Shown here piece after piece: positions 19,904 through 28,560 of a stretch of DNA of 64,000 bases; within the stretch, counting starts at the first letter, position 1; the number at the start of each line of letters is the position of its first letter. The notes under the pieces were generated by a model, which did not search any database, was not told the origin of the DNA, and saw nothing but the letters and a program-made list of their open reading frames with translations. A program made the translations under genes and the position numbers. The stretch is taken from assembly GCF_947502445.1 (NCBI RefSeq), contig NZ_CANMZW010000018.1:46852-110851 (forward strand), written 5' to 3'. The stretch is from an uncultured Brevibacillus sp. (lineage in GTDB: Bacteria; Bacillota; Bacilli; Brevibacillales; Brevibacillaceae).

Positions 19904-20884
19904 TTATCCCTCCTGGATTTGAAGAACCAACCGCTCAAGAGCCAACTGTGCGTTGGCATTTCGCTCTATCCGATTTTTCGTTTCCATGACCAAATCTATC
20001 CCGTGCAAGAGCTCAGCTTTTGTCCATACCAGTGCTTGTCCTTGCAGCACATCCTGTTGGTCGCTGTTAATGAGATGGGCATGCCTGCCTACTTGCACGT
20101 ACAGGATATCGCGCAGCCAAAGGATGAGCAAATCTAAAAAGAGGGGTAGTTCCTCCTTTATTTTGTCGCTCTTTTGCAACAAATCATGGATGGTAAAGAG
20201 CGCAGACGAATTGCGTTGTTTGCACTCATGCACCAATTGTATCACTAGATTTCTTAGCTGTGCAAACGATTCTGATTGGCTGAGCACCTTGGCCTCTTCC
20301 ACATTTGTCGTAATGTGGGAAGCAACCTGTGCCATTCCTGCTAAAACCCCGTCAGCACGCAGTTCTTCGGCGATCGAATCTGCAGAAAGTGGGGAGAATT
20401 GTACAATTTGGCATCGAGATAAAATCGTTGGAAGCATCGCGTGACTGTGCTCCGTCAAGAGCAACGCCAGTACACCTGCTGGTGGTTCCTCCAAAAACTT
20501 GAGCAGACTGTTGGCAGCCTGGGTCGTCATTTTATCAACATGCTCGATAATGTATACCTTGTGCTGGGACTCAACGGCCCGCATCGCCATTTCTTTTTGC
20601 AGCGCCCTGATTTGATCAATCTTAATCGAAGCGCCATCCGGTGTAATAAACAGGACATCAGGATGATTGCCACCCTCGATGCGTCTACATGTAACACAGG
20701 CCCCGCAGGCGTCTGCCTCCCTTTCCTGACAAAAAAGGGATTTCGCCAGATGCAGGGCCATCTGCTTCTTTCCCGCGCCTTTGGGACCGGCCAGTAAATA
20801 AGCGTGGGCCAGTCGCTCGTTGCGCAAGCTATGATATAAGAGCTCCGCCGCTCTTGGCTGCTCAGAAAAACGAGTCCATGTCAT
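19904..20884 (-). CDS. holB: DNA polymerase III, delta' subunit
   Basis: The 326-residue clamp-loader subunit has a P-loop-like A-G-P-K-G-A-G-K-K (about 33-41) and a zinc-type cysteine group C-x8-C-x2-C-x2-C (about 52-67). The C-terminal collar domain is also visible. It loads the beta clamp together with DnaX, which is also encoded in this window. The gap to yaaR is about 15 bp, consistent with the tmk-yaaQ-yaaR-holB order seen in Bacillus. Confidence 0.94.
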   Translation of the reverse strand: MTWTRFSEQPRAAELLYHSLRNERLAHAYLLAGPKGAGKKQMALHLAKSLFCQEREADACGACVTCRRIEGGNHPDVLFITPDGASIKIDQIRALQKEMAMRAVESQHKVYIIEHVDKMTTQAANSLLKFLEEPPAGVLALLLTEHSHAMLPTILSRCQIVQFSPLSADSIAEELRADGVLAGMAQVASHITTNVEEAKVLSQSESFAQLRNLVIQLVHECKQRNSSALFTIHDLLQKSDKIKEELPLFLDLLILWLRDILYVQVGRHAHLINSDQQDVLQGQALVWTKAELLHGIDLVMETKNRIERNANAQLALERLVLQIQEG

Positions 20885-20899
20885 GATGTTTCACACCTA

Positions 20900-21346
20900 C
20901 TAAAAGTACAAATTAATCAGCATGCCGCGAATTTCGCCAATCCGGGCCAACAAATCAATCATCGGTGCCTGTTCACTGAGCAGTTCGTCTGTTAATCTGA
21001 GCAGCTCCGCATCCACCTCTTTGACGATCTTGTAGAGCCTGCTGCGTCCACGCCGATTCATTCCACGTCGATCATCCAGGGCAACACCGTATTTGACGGC
21101 TTCCTCCATAAACTGCTTGACGAGATTTTTATAGGAATAGAAGTCACGAACGGATCTGGAACGGGCGAGAATCTGCCCCTGCTTATCGATGTCTGACAGA
21201 AGTCGATTCAACCGCTCCTGGGACATTCGTTCGTCTTCGCCTTGAATCATCGTGCCAAAATTCATCTTTTCGAGCTGAGGATTTCTTCGAGAATCCGCAG
21301 CTTTGATCAAGTCCAGTTTCGGTCGTAATCCATCACCGATTTTCAA
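20900..21346 (-). CDS. yaaR: YaaR family protein (DUF327)
   Basis: The 148-residue, mostly helical protein matches the YaaR/DUF327 family, with R-S-V-R-D-F-Y-S-Y-K-N-L-V-K-Q-F as the best-conserved stretch. Function is unknown. It starts with TTG (21346) after GGAGGTGG. It sits between darA and holB, a constant position in Bacillales, and its close spacing to holB suggests one transcript. Confidence 0.9.
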   Translation of the reverse strand: MKIGDGLRPKLDLIKAADSRRNPQLEKMNFGTMIQGEDERMSQERLNRLLSDIDKQGQILARSRSVRDFYSYKNLVKQFMEEAVKYGVALDDRRGMNRRGRSRLYKIVKEVDAELLRLTDELLSEQAPMIDLLARIGEIRGMLINLYF

Positions 21347-21451
21347 ATCGCCACCTCCGCACCCTGATCCAAAAAGGGATTTGTCCCTGTGAGATCAAGT
21401 ATATACGAAAGCGGCGAAAAAAGAGAGAAGGAACTATTCATTGAAGAGAGG

Positions 21452-21781
21452 TTAGAACGAGTGGAACTCTCCGACATCCAGTACGAATACGGCTGCTCCG
21501 CCTACCTGTACTTCCAGTGGGTATGGCATGAACGAGTCCACGGCATTACTGAGAGGAGAAACGGGAGTGACCATTTGTTTGCGGGATTTGCAGTTATGTG
21601 CAATGATGTCGATTACTTCCGGCACGCTTTCGTCAGACGTACCGATTAAAAAAGTCGTGTTGCCAGCCCGTAAAAAGCTGCCTGTACTGGCAAGCTTGGT
21701 AGCCCGAAACCCCTTTTTTACAAGTTGTTGAGACAGACGACCACTATCTTTATCCTGGACGACCGCAACTACCATTTTCAT
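21452..21781 (-). CDS. darA: Cyclic di-AMP receptor DarA (YaaQ/PstA)
   Basis: The 109-residue PII-like protein begins M-K-M-V-V-A-V-V-Q-D-K-D and has the family segments F-R-A-T-K-L-A-S-T-G-S-F-L-R-x-G-N-T-T and V-G-G-A-A-V-F-V-L-D-V at the end. DarA forms trimers that bind c-di-AMP at subunit interfaces; downstream partners differ between species. GGGTGATAG precedes the ATG. The gap to tmk upstream is about 205 bp and holds an inverted repeat. Confidence 0.95.
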   Translation of the reverse strand: MKMVVAVVQDKDSGRLSQQLVKKGFRATKLASTGSFLRAGNTTFLIGTSDESVPEVIDIIAHNCKSRKQMVTPVSPLSNAVDSFMPYPLEVQVGGAAVFVLDVGEFHSF

Positions 21782-21825
21782 CGGCTATCACCCTTTCCGC
21801 AGATAATCAATCCCTTAAAGTGCGT

Positions 21826-21849
21826 GTTCAAAAAGACGAGTTTTTGAAC
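21826..21849. repeat. Inverted repeat between tmk and darA
   Basis: GTTCAAAAA and TTTTTGAAC flank a 6-bp loop. No T-run follows on either strand, so it is not an ordinary terminator. Confidence 0.6.
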
Positions 21850-21986
21850 AACCGCTTAGAGGTACATGGTTTCTTCATTGTATGATAAACATCTAGGCAT
21901 GGTACGATATAAAGCCTATTCATATTATACAGCATGTACGTTACAATGCGGTACTGCCAACCTTGTTCAAAGCGATCAAACTTCTT

Positions 21987-22628
21987 TTATAAACGGGTAG
22001 TTAGGGCAGCCAATGCATCTTGATATACCTGCTCCATCGGCTGCTCGGCATCAATGACGACAAAGCGCTCTGGATCAAGCGCCATCGCTAATTGGTAGCC
22101 TTCGCGCACCCGTTCATGAAAACGAATGCCCTCCAGATCGAGCCGGTTCACTTCCCGACCGCGCGCAGCATTGATTCGCGCCAATCCGGTCGCCGGCAGC
22201 ACATCAAAAAACAGCGTCAATTCTGGCATGCAATCCCCGACTGCAAAACGGTTGATCTCATATACGGCATCGATGCCCAATCCTCTGGCATGCCCTTGAT
22301 AAGCCAGGCTGCTGTCAATAAACCGATCACAAAGCACCAGCTTTCCAGCCGCCAGCGCCGGGATTACTTTTTCCGCCAAATGCTGACGTCTGGCAGCAGC
22401 ATACAGGAGCGCTTCTGTTCGTTTGTCCATTTGCGTATGCGCAGGGTTTAAAATAATCTCGCGGATTTGTTCTGCAATATCGATCCCGCCTGGCTCACGG
22501 GTCAGCATGACATCCATGCCACGAGAAAGCAGTTCTTCATACAGCCGCACAATAACTGTAGATTTACCAGCTCCCTCCCCGCCCTCTACAGTAATAAAAC
22601 GGCCTTTTTTTCCTGTTGTCACTTCCAT
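21987..22628 (-). CDS. tmk: Thymidylate kinase
   Basis: The 213-residue kinase makes dTDP from dTMP. The P-loop [10 protein letters not shown] is at about 15-24, T-R-E-P-G-G near 41 and the D-R-F-I-D-S-S motif near 98, followed by the lid region. Start ATG 22628 follows GGAAGGAGC. It lies between the YaaO-type decarboxylase and darA, as in B. subtilis. The 60-bp gap to the decarboxylase suggests shared transcription. Confidence 0.97.
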   Translation of the reverse strand: MEVTTGKKGRFITVEGGEGAGKSTVIVRLYEELLSRGMDVMLTREPGGIDIAEQIREIILNPAHTQMDKRTEALLYAAARRQHLAEKVIPALAAGKLVLCDRFIDSSLAYQGHARGLGIDAVYEINRFAVGDCMPELTLFFDVLPATGLARINAARGREVNRLDLEGIRFHERVREGYQLAMALDPERFVVIDAEQPMEQVYQDALAALTTRL

Positions 22629-22688
22629 GCTCCTTCCACACCTGTTGAAATCAGGCCCTTGCCTTTTTGATTCCTCGCTAGAGGTTTT

Positions 22689-24161
22689 TTAACGCAACAC
22701 TTGTATGGTCTGCAGGCGGTCGTCTTGTACACCGTGGAAACGAGTTTGCCCTGAGCGCAGCTCCTGCAGCATCACAAGGCCCTCTGCATCCATCCGTTCA
22801 CCTGGGACCAGTACAGGAATGCCCGGAGGATACGGAATCACCATCTCCGCTACAATTCGACCTAACGATTGATCCAAAGCAATCGTTTCCTGGGGCATGT
22901 CAACAGCCTCGTACATCGGCAAAGCCTGTTCACGTAAATAATGGGAAGACACAACACCGGGCAAAAGCACCCGTTCTTCCCCTGGCTCTACCTGTGGCGA
23001 CATCGATTCGAGCAGTCGCGCCAATGCGTCCAGGTCACGTGCCGATGTCCCTGAAGAAGCAGCAAGCAGCACATGGGAGTCATCAGACAGCTCAGGAAAA
23101 ATACCGAAGCGCTCCATGTACTCATGCAGGGCAAATCCGCTCAGCTGCGAGGTGCGCAGATGCAAGAACAGCTTTAATGGATCAAATGTAGCATATACGC
23201 TATTCGACGCTTGCTCAGGCCATTCTATCCATTCCAGTCTGGCAACCCGCTCACGCAGCTTGTCCAACAGCGGCAAAAGCCGCTCCCATTCACTTGAAGC
23301 CTCCAGTACCAGATGGCGCCTGGCCAAATCAAGCGAAGCCATAAGTACATAGGAAGGACTCGATGACTGAATCATGGCTAGGTGACGATACAACCGTGCC
23401 CGATCGATCCGATCGCCTTTTATGTGAAGCATGGAGGACATCGTCATAGCCGTAGCCATCTTGTGTGTAGACTGCACGGCTGCATCTGCGCCAGACTGCA
23501 TCGCAGACCGAGGAAAAGCGGGATGAAAGCCGTAATGTGCGCCATGTGCTTCATCGATCAACAGTGGTACATCAAACCGATGGACGGTCGCAGCCATTTT
23601 TGCCAAATCAATGCCCATTCCATAATAAGTAGGATTGGTCAAAAAGACAGCTTTGGCATCCGGATGGGTGTGCAGCGCTCGCTCCACGTCTTCTCGCCTG
23701 ACACCTGCAGCTACTCCTGTCGCCAAATCGACAGCCGGCACCAAAAAGATCGGCGTCGCTCTGGCCATGATAATTCCGTGATAAACAGATTTATGGCAGT
23801 TCCTTTGAACAAGTATTTTATCGCCTGGACGGCATACCGTCATGATCAGCGCTACATTGCCTACTGTGCTGCCCCCGATGAGAAACCGCGTCTCATCTGC
23901 GCCAAATGCTTCGGCAGCCAGTCCCTGCGCTTCTGCAATCACGCCAGTAGGTTGATGAAGATCGTCTGTTCCGCTGATCTCAGTCAAATCGAGCTCCAGT
24001 ATTTCCTGGAACCGATCTTTTGCATGGCTATCAAAGCTATGGCCCATCTTGTGCCCAGGCACATGAAATGGGTGCGGGCGACGCTTGGCATGCCGTTCTA
24101 GCTGTTCATACAAAGGCGCATGCTTTTGTCTCTCTCTAAAATCAGCATCTTTCTCCACCAC
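22689..24161 (-). CDS. Orn/Lys/Arg decarboxylase family protein (YaaO-like)
   Basis: The 490-residue PLP-dependent fold-I enzyme has the N-terminal F-H-V-P-G-H-K-x-G signature, the cofactor segment D-E-A-H-G-A-H and the Schiff-base Lys in Q-S-T-H-K-M. A C-terminal domain ends the protein. YaaO relatives are annotated as arginine, lysine or ornithine decarboxylases, but sequence alone does not fix the substrate. It keeps the conserved position before tmk. Start is GTG 24161 after AAGGA at slightly long spacing. Confidence 0.88.
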   Translation of the reverse strand: MVEKDADFRERQKHAPLYEQLERHAKRRPHPFHVPGHKMGHSFDSHAKDRFQEILELDLTEISGTDDLHQPTGVIAEAQGLAAEAFGADETRFLIGGSTVGNVALIMTVCRPGDKILVQRNCHKSVYHGIIMARATPIFLVPAVDLATGVAAGVRREDVERALHTHPDAKAVFLTNPTYYGMGIDLAKMAATVHRFDVPLLIDEAHGAHYGFHPAFPRSAMQSGADAAVQSTHKMATAMTMSSMLHIKGDRIDRARLYRHLAMIQSSSPSYVLMASLDLARRHLVLEASSEWERLLPLLDKLRERVARLEWIEWPEQASNSVYATFDPLKLFLHLRTSQLSGFALHEYMERFGIFPELSDDSHVLLAASSGTSARDLDALARLLESMSPQVEPGEERVLLPGVVSSHYLREQALPMYEAVDMPQETIALDQSLGRIVAEMVIPYPPGIPVLVPGERMDAEGLVMLQELRSGQTRFHGVQDDRLQTIQVLR

Positions 24162-24254
24162 GCGCTACTCACGTCCTTATTTCTTAATTTACCCCCACTA
24201 TTTTAGCACGATTTGGCAAGAGAAAAACGTGATTTCACCAAGCTTTTTCCGCAA

Positions 24255-24292
24255 CGAAAAAAGACACCGGGGATTCATCCGATGCCTTTTTT
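24255..24292 (-). terminator. Terminator after gin
   Basis: On the minus strand GGCATCGG and CCGGTGTC pair (with G-U pairs), followed by TTTTTTC. Confidence 0.7.
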
Positions 24293-24306
24293 CACCTGCG
24301 CATCTT

Positions 24307-24489
24307 TTACGCGTCTTTTCGCAACCATATACGCCTCATCTGGTGAATAAAGAACGGGTACTTTTCGTCCTGTACGTCGGTATTTACCATCTCCTGCTCG
24401 CATCTCTGACAGATAAACTGCTCACAGATGGCGATTCCGTCGCTGCGTTCCAGTTCACAGACGATACATCGCTGAGCAACCTTTTCCAT
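24307..24489 (-). CDS. csfB: Sigma-G inhibitor Gin (CsfB)
   Basis: The short protein has two zinc-type C-x2-C pairs, C-I-V-C near the start and C-Q-R-C in the middle, then the Gin signature T-D-V-Q-D-E-K-Y-P-F. Gin is made early in the forespore and keeps sigma-G, and later sigma-E in the mother cell, from acting too soon. I start at ATG 24489 (60 residues) because the longer frame to 24528 runs into a TATAAT-like sequence. It sits beside the YaaO-type gene, as csfB does in B. subtilis. Confidence 0.85.
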   Translation of the reverse strand: MEKVAQRCIVCELERSDGIAICEQFICQRCEQEMVNTDVQDEKYPFFIHQMRRIWLRKDA

Positions 24490-24549
24490 AGTGTAAACGC
24501 CTGCCCTTTTCCTCAATCTACCAATCATTATACCCCATTATAATCAGCA

Positions 24550-25557
24550 TCATTCCCAAACGTTCGTGTTTTCGCCGATAGCTCGGTAACCTTTTAAGTA
24601 GGCCTGGGCTTCCTGGATGGGAAAAGTGGTGGCAGCATCTACTACAACCGCCTGTCTCATGAGACGGACAAGCTGATACAGTGGCAATTCACCTAGCCTA
24701 TCACCGATACCCCCAATGACCAGTAAATCCGTGTTTTCAAGCGTTTTTTCCCAACTTATGCAAATTGTCCATTCTGCAAATTTGTTGTTCGGAAATAGCT
24801 TGTCCCCCCACCCGTAAAGGAAGACCTCTTTACCAGCCAACCAATCAACAGGCATTTGGCTCCACAGGGACATCGGCCCCCACAAGGCAACTTTCTGCAC
24901 GTTCGCTTTTTGCAGGACATGCCTGCACTCCCGCTCAAGCCACTGGCACACTTTTGCATGGTCCATTCGCTCGGGATACAGCCATTGTTGACCGATTCGC
25001 GTGTCCATTCCTAGCGCCCGGGATACCCTTTGCAATGAAATGTGTTGCCCGTCGCATACCTCGCCCAGCTCGAAATAGAACTGTTCCTTCCACGCCAAAT
25101 AACGTGGCAATTGATGAATGACTTCATCTACTTCACGCATCTGACATACCATCGACATACGATCGTGATGAGCGAGCTGGCGACACAGCCGGCGTACCCA
25201 CACTCCATTCGGATTGCCGCCAAGCAGTACACGCTCTCCACCACAGAAAAAAGCCATACGGATTACTTCCCAGCTTTCTTGGTTCGCATCTGCAAGGGCT
25301 AGTGTATCCGCAAATCCGTGGGGGATATGTTCTCCATAGACTAGCAGCAAGCCCGGTGTCTCGGACATTCGTATATCTCCGCGTTGTAGAACCGCAGCAT
25401 GATCCGCGTGGGCTACAAAAAGCCCTGCCGCTTCATCCGGTAACACATCCCCCATTCCCCACGGCTTCAATACAATTCCGCACGCAGCCAAATCCTCCTG
25501 CACATGTTGAGCAACTCTGTCCGCAGACGTGAGTAGCGTCATGATATAGCTGGACAA
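24550..25557 (-). CDS. Degenerate UDP-glucose/GDP-mannose dehydrogenase-like protein
   Basis: This 335-residue protein is not a standard family member. R-V-L-L-G-G (109-114) resembles the end of the NAD domain of UDP-sugar dehydrogenases. Residues about 160-190 resemble the helical dimer domain, where L-G-M-D-T-R-I-G corresponds to the usual G-L-D-x-R-I-G. Residues 220-330 resemble the UDP-binding domain. The N-terminal GxGxxG loop is missing, and so is the catalytic GGSCFPKD segment expected soon after RIG. It is therefore unlikely to be an active dehydrogenase. The gene lies beside gin and bofA, so a sporulation-stage role is possible but only a guess. Confidence 0.6.
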   Translation of the reverse strand: MSSYIMTLLTSADRVAQHVQEDLAACGIVLKPWGMGDVLPDEAAGLFVAHADHAAVLQRGDIRMSETPGLLLVYGEHIPHGFADTLALADANQESWEVIRMAFFCGGERVLLGGNPNGVWVRRLCRQLAHHDRMSMVCQMREVDEVIHQLPRYLAWKEQFYFELGEVCDGQHISLQRVSRALGMDTRIGQQWLYPERMDHAKVCQWLERECRHVLQKANVQKVALWGPMSLWSQMPVDWLAGKEVFLYGWGDKLFPNNKFAEWTICISWEKTLENTDLLVIGGIGDRLGELPLYQLVRLMRQAVVVDAATTFPIQEAQAYLKGYRAIGENTNVWE

Positions 25558-25738
25558 CCGATATCCTCCTCCCTAACGTGTCATGCGACCTCTAGACGAC
25601 TGTGCCATTTCATTCCTTTTATCGTTCCCATAAACCGCGAACTCATGACGTAATCAGCTTCACCTCTGAGCATTGGCGCAACAGGTATTTACCTCGCTGG
25701 ATACACCTTGTCTGCAACTGGCTTGGACGCAAGACATG

Positions 25739-25780
25739 CAAAAAAAGCCGTTGGGCGGTGACCAACAGCTTGGTTTTTCG
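25739..25780. terminator. Unassigned terminator-like hairpin
   Basis: AAGCCGTTGG and CCAACAGCTT pair with one mismatch. T-runs follow on both strands (GGTTTTTC on plus, TTTTTTT on minus). It lies between divergent genes, so it has no obvious gene to end; a leader attenuator or a small RNA are possible. The rest of 25558-25838 shows no gene. Confidence 0.55.
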
Positions 25781-25849
25781 ATACGTATCCAGCTTCCTCT
25801 AGATTGGCCCAGTGTGCGATAATAAGGAAAATGTTTTGGAGGAAGTGAA

Positions 25850-26386
25850 GTGACTTCTATGAGAGAACCCTTGCATCAAACCATATATAGCTACAAGCTG
25901 CTCTATCGCTTTCGCTGGAACCCTATCGGTTATTTACTTCAGCTTCTGCTCATTGGTTTGTCCCTCATCGGAATCTCGCTTGTTTTACAAGTGCCTGTCT
26001 ACAAGCTGATCGTCACATTGGCAATTTTCCCCGTTGTCCCGATTTGTCATTTAGTCGTTTTTCGCCTGTTTACAGCGATGCGCGGGCTGAAGCCTCAAAC
26101 GACTGCCGATATGCTTGTCTCCCCGTGGTGGGGAACCGGATTCCCTCTTCCAGTGCCGATGTCGGTATACCGTGCCAGCGAGAGTATCGTAATGGCCGGG
26201 AGTATTCTCATCTCTGCAGGTGCCTTTGTGTGGCTGCCAGAGGAATACGGTCTCATGCTGCTAGGTGCGACAGTGATTCTGGCTCTACCTCGCCTAATTG
26301 CTTTGATCGCTTCCTATCGTCAGTCAGGTAACAGTCGCGTCAAATACGAGAACCGCGGCGTTGCTTTTTTGCTGACAGATGGATGA
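25850..26386 (+). CDS. Hypothetical membrane protein
   Basis: The 178-residue protein is hydrophobic, with likely membrane segments at about 28-45, 49-70, 112-130 and 132-152 and a charged C-terminal tail. I do not recognise a family. Start is GTG 25850, six bases after GGAGG, so the gene is probably real. It is the only plus-strand gene between gin and bofA and ends just before the bofA stop in a convergent arrangement. Confidence 0.7.
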   Translation: MTSMREPLHQTIYSYKLLYRFRWNPIGYLLQLLLIGLSLIGISLVLQVPVYKLIVTLAIFPVVPICHLVVFRLFTAMRGLKPQTTADMLVSPWWGTGFPLPVPMSVYRASESIVMAGSILISAGAFVWLPEEYGLMLLGATVILALPRLIALIASYRQSGNSRVKYENRGVAFLLTDG

Positions 26387-26407
26387 GAAGAGCTTTCAGC
26401 ATAGAAG

Positions 26408-26674
26408 CTACATCACCCATAGCTTGATGACAACCAACGCGGCCAGACCTGGCAAGCGGAGAAAGCCTGCGAGCAAGGCCGTAACGGGGTTGATCGGGAT
26501 ATGAAAGCTAGCCAATTCTCCAACCAGATTGGTAAAAAACAAAAGAATCGCACCAATCACTAGCTGCATGACCCCAAATCCAAGCCACCGGATTGGACCT
26601 GTAACAGACTTGCTTGCGGTTATCAGCAGTAAGATCCCGATAATGATTAGCGCTATGATCCACCCTGTAGTCAT
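26408..26674 (-). CDS. bofA: Pro-sigma-K processing inhibitor BofA
   Basis: The 88-residue membrane protein has two hydrophobic segments (about 3-22 and 30-52). It ends in the family region I-P-I-N-P-V-T-A-L-L-A-G-F-L-x-x-P-G-L-A-A-L, which matches BofA. In B. subtilis BofA holds the SpoIVFB protease inactive in the outer forespore membrane until the SpoIVB signal arrives. AGGAGGG precedes the ATG. It lies 11 bp after the yaaL gene, the usual recR-yaaL-bofA order. Confidence 0.93.
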   Translation of the reverse strand: MTTGWIIALIIIGILLLITASKSVTGPIRWLGFGVMQLVIGAILLFFTNLVGELASFHIPINPVTALLAGFLRLPGLAALVVIKLWVM

Positions 26675-26685
26675 GAGCTTCCCTC

Positions 26686-26916
26686 CTAGGCTTGCTTCCG
26701 ATACCGCTCTCGTTTCGCTTGCGCAAGAAGATACATATAGCGTTTTTCGGTTAAATGCAAATAGTAAATGACATCGTCCAAGCTACTATCCGGCTCACTG
26801 ATTTCTGCGAGATGGCGGGCATGCTGCCAATTCATGCGTGCCTGATTCACCGCCACATCCAATTCCTCTGCATCCCAAGCGATAACAACACTCGCCCTCT
26901 TCCTCCACCTGCTCAC
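26686..26916 (-). CDS. yaaL: YaaL family protein (DUF2508)
   Basis: The 76-residue protein has the DUF2508 look: a basic N-terminus, then an amphipathic helical region around W-x-H-A and Y-Y-L-H-L-T-E-K-R-Y-M-Y-L-L. Function is unknown. Start is GTG 26916 after GGGGGAAC. It is just upstream of bofA and probably co-transcribed with it, matching the recR-yaaL-bofA cluster in Bacillus, although here two extra genes stand between recR and yaaL. Confidence 0.88.
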   Translation of the reverse strand: MSRWRKRASVVIAWDAEELDVAVNQARMNWQHARHLAEISEPDSSLDDVIYYLHLTEKRYMYLLAQAKRERYRKQA

Positions 26917-26932
26917 CAGGTTCGTTCCCCCT

Positions 26933-27907
26933 TTAGTTAAAGTAGTATAGAACTCCTGTCAGGTTGTTTACTGCATGCAGCAATACTGCCCCCCAAATCG
27001 ATTGATACCGATGCCGGACAAATCCGAGTCCAAGTCCAATGACAAACAGCGGCACAAACAACGCGATATCAATATGCAATAGCGCGAACCAGAGACTGGT
27101 GAGCAAAATACCGAGAATGGCCCCCAAGCGACGTACTAAAAATGTTTGAACTACACCGCGAAACAGCACTTCCTCCGCAATCGGCACCAATATCCCGATA
27201 ACGACAAACGATGCAATAGACGCGAGCAAATCCGTGTCTTTCGCCTGCAAAATTTCTTTCTCAATCTGTTGCTCCCGTTCGGAAGATAGAGACAGTCCAA
27301 AATAGTCCGCCACCGGATTCGTAATCGCTACGTCTAACACCTTGGAAATGAAAAAAAACAGCACCACTAGCGCGATGATCATCTGTCCAAGCCGAACGGG
27401 TCGCGTCAGACCGATTTCTGCCCAACGACCTCGGAACCATAGCGGTATCAACAGCAGGAGAAACAATTGAAACGATGCAGATTCCAACGTCCCCCCAATC
27501 GTCCCCTCGGAAAAAATGGTACCCTCCAGAAAAAATCCGTACAAAAGCAGGACTCCGGTTTGAAAGGCATGCATCCAAGCCACAATATGGATCACATCAT
27601 TCCCTGACAAATCCCGGTTTTCCCAGAGCCAAGAAGATTGGTTTCTTTCTCTCCACTGGGCGATGACAAATCCGAATGTCACGACAAAGCTACAGAACAC
27701 CACAGCCAAAATGAGGAGCGATACCCACATCGGCGGCTGGTCTGTTGTAGAAACAATCCATCGTCCGTCATTACCCAGCTGAAAACGAATCATGGTAAAC
27801 TCTGCTGCAAACATAAGCCAATATCCAATAAACAGCATGATCGCCCACGGAGTGGACTTTTGTCGCTGTACCTCTGTTCGCAGCAACAGTCCTGGTCCTG
27901 TCAACAT
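26933..27907 (-). CDS. CPBP-family intramembrane glutamic endopeptidase
   Basis: The 324-residue integral membrane protein has about eight hydrophobic segments. Its C-terminal half carries the CPBP (Abi) motifs E-E-x-x-F-R (in A-E-E-V-L-F-R-G), then F-A-L-L-H, and H-x-x-x-N near the end (L-L-H-A-V-N-N). Related proteins cleave within membranes (Rce1-like) or support bacteriocin immunity; the substrate here is unknown. The gene is an insertion between recR and yaaL compared with B. subtilis. Confidence 0.88.
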   Translation of the reverse strand: MLTGPGLLLRTEVQRQKSTPWAIMLFIGYWLMFAAEFTMIRFQLGNDGRWIVSTTDQPPMWVSLLILAVVFCSFVVTFGFVIAQWRERNQSSWLWENRDLSGNDVIHIVAWMHAFQTGVLLLYGFFLEGTIFSEGTIGGTLESASFQLFLLLLIPLWFRGRWAEIGLTRPVRLGQMIIALVVLFFFISKVLDVAITNPVADYFGLSLSSEREQQIEKEILQAKDTDLLASIASFVVIGILVPIAEEVLFRGVVQTFLVRRLGAILGILLTSLWFALLHIDIALFVPLFVIGLGLGFVRHRYQSIWGAVLLHAVNNLTGVLYYFN

Positions 27908-27983
27908 CTCCTCACGCTCCTACTCCCACTCTATGTCTCGTCCATCCAAAAAAGTCCGTTTGATTTGTCCACTTCATTTATTG

Positions 27984-28454
27984 TCACCGAATATCTTTCG
28001 CCTGCGCTTCTGCCACACTCTTGATATACTCATTGCGCGTTCGTAAAAAATCGGTCATGTACTTTTCCAAGACAAGCTTATCGACAATTTTGCCAAGTAG
28101 CCCAAAGGGAGAGGTGTAATCAAATGTGTCCAGCATCCGAGTCTGACTCTGTCCCAACGGAATAAATTCATGCTCATGTCGAAACCGCTTGAAAGCTCCG
28201 GTCACCATCTCATCGACAAAATACCGTGGCTCTTCCATCTCGGTAATTTTGGCGGTCAAAATTTGCTTGATCCCAAAATGGACGGCTTCCCAGGTGACAG
28301 ACTCCCCCAATTGTATCAATCCGCTCGTCACACCAGCGATTGCCTTTTCGCGGGTCTTCGCCGTAGACTCCATATGTAAATCAATACTCCTCGCTGCATC
28401 AAAGCAGATTTGCTGCGGCGCATGTATCAGAAATTCCATGCGGATGACCGGCAT
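27984..28454 (-). CDS. SRPBCC-family protein
   Basis: The 156-residue protein resembles the START/SRPBCC ligand-binding fold. It starts with the strand M-E-F-L-I-H-A-P, has D-E-M-V-T-G-A-F-K-R-F-x-H-E-H in the middle and a long C-terminal helix. Similar proteins are often called cell division inhibitor-like or polyketide cyclase-like, without known function. It stands between recR and the CPBP gene. Confidence 0.78.
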   Translation of the reverse strand: MPVIRMEFLIHAPQQICFDAARSIDLHMESTAKTREKAIAGVTSGLIQLGESVTWEAVHFGIKQILTAKITEMEEPRYFVDEMVTGAFKRFRHEHEFIPLGQSQTRMLDTFDYTSPFGLLGKIVDKLVLEKYMTDFLRTRNEYIKSVAEAQAKDIR

Positions 28455-28519
28455 ATTGCTTCCCCCCTCGACTTTCCAGCTTTATCTCGTTATTGCGTTT
28501 ACTCTTTTCCAAAGAAAAA

Positions 28520-28554
28520 TGAAAAAAGACAGGTATAAGAACCCTGTCTTCTCT
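28520..28554 (-). terminator. Rho-independent terminator after recR
   Basis: On the minus strand AGACAGG and CCTGTCT pair around a 9-nt loop, followed by TTTTTC. It closes dnaX-ybaB-recR. Confidence 0.8.
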
Positions 28555-28560
28555 TCGTTC

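Noticed and set aside
21826..21849. Terminator call for the GTTCAAAAA inverted repeat
   Set aside because: No T-run follows on either strand, so it is listed only as a repeat.
25602..25802. Plus-strand frame of 66 codons in the gap before 25850
   Set aside because: No ribosome site, shadow-like composition, and it runs through the terminator-like hairpin.
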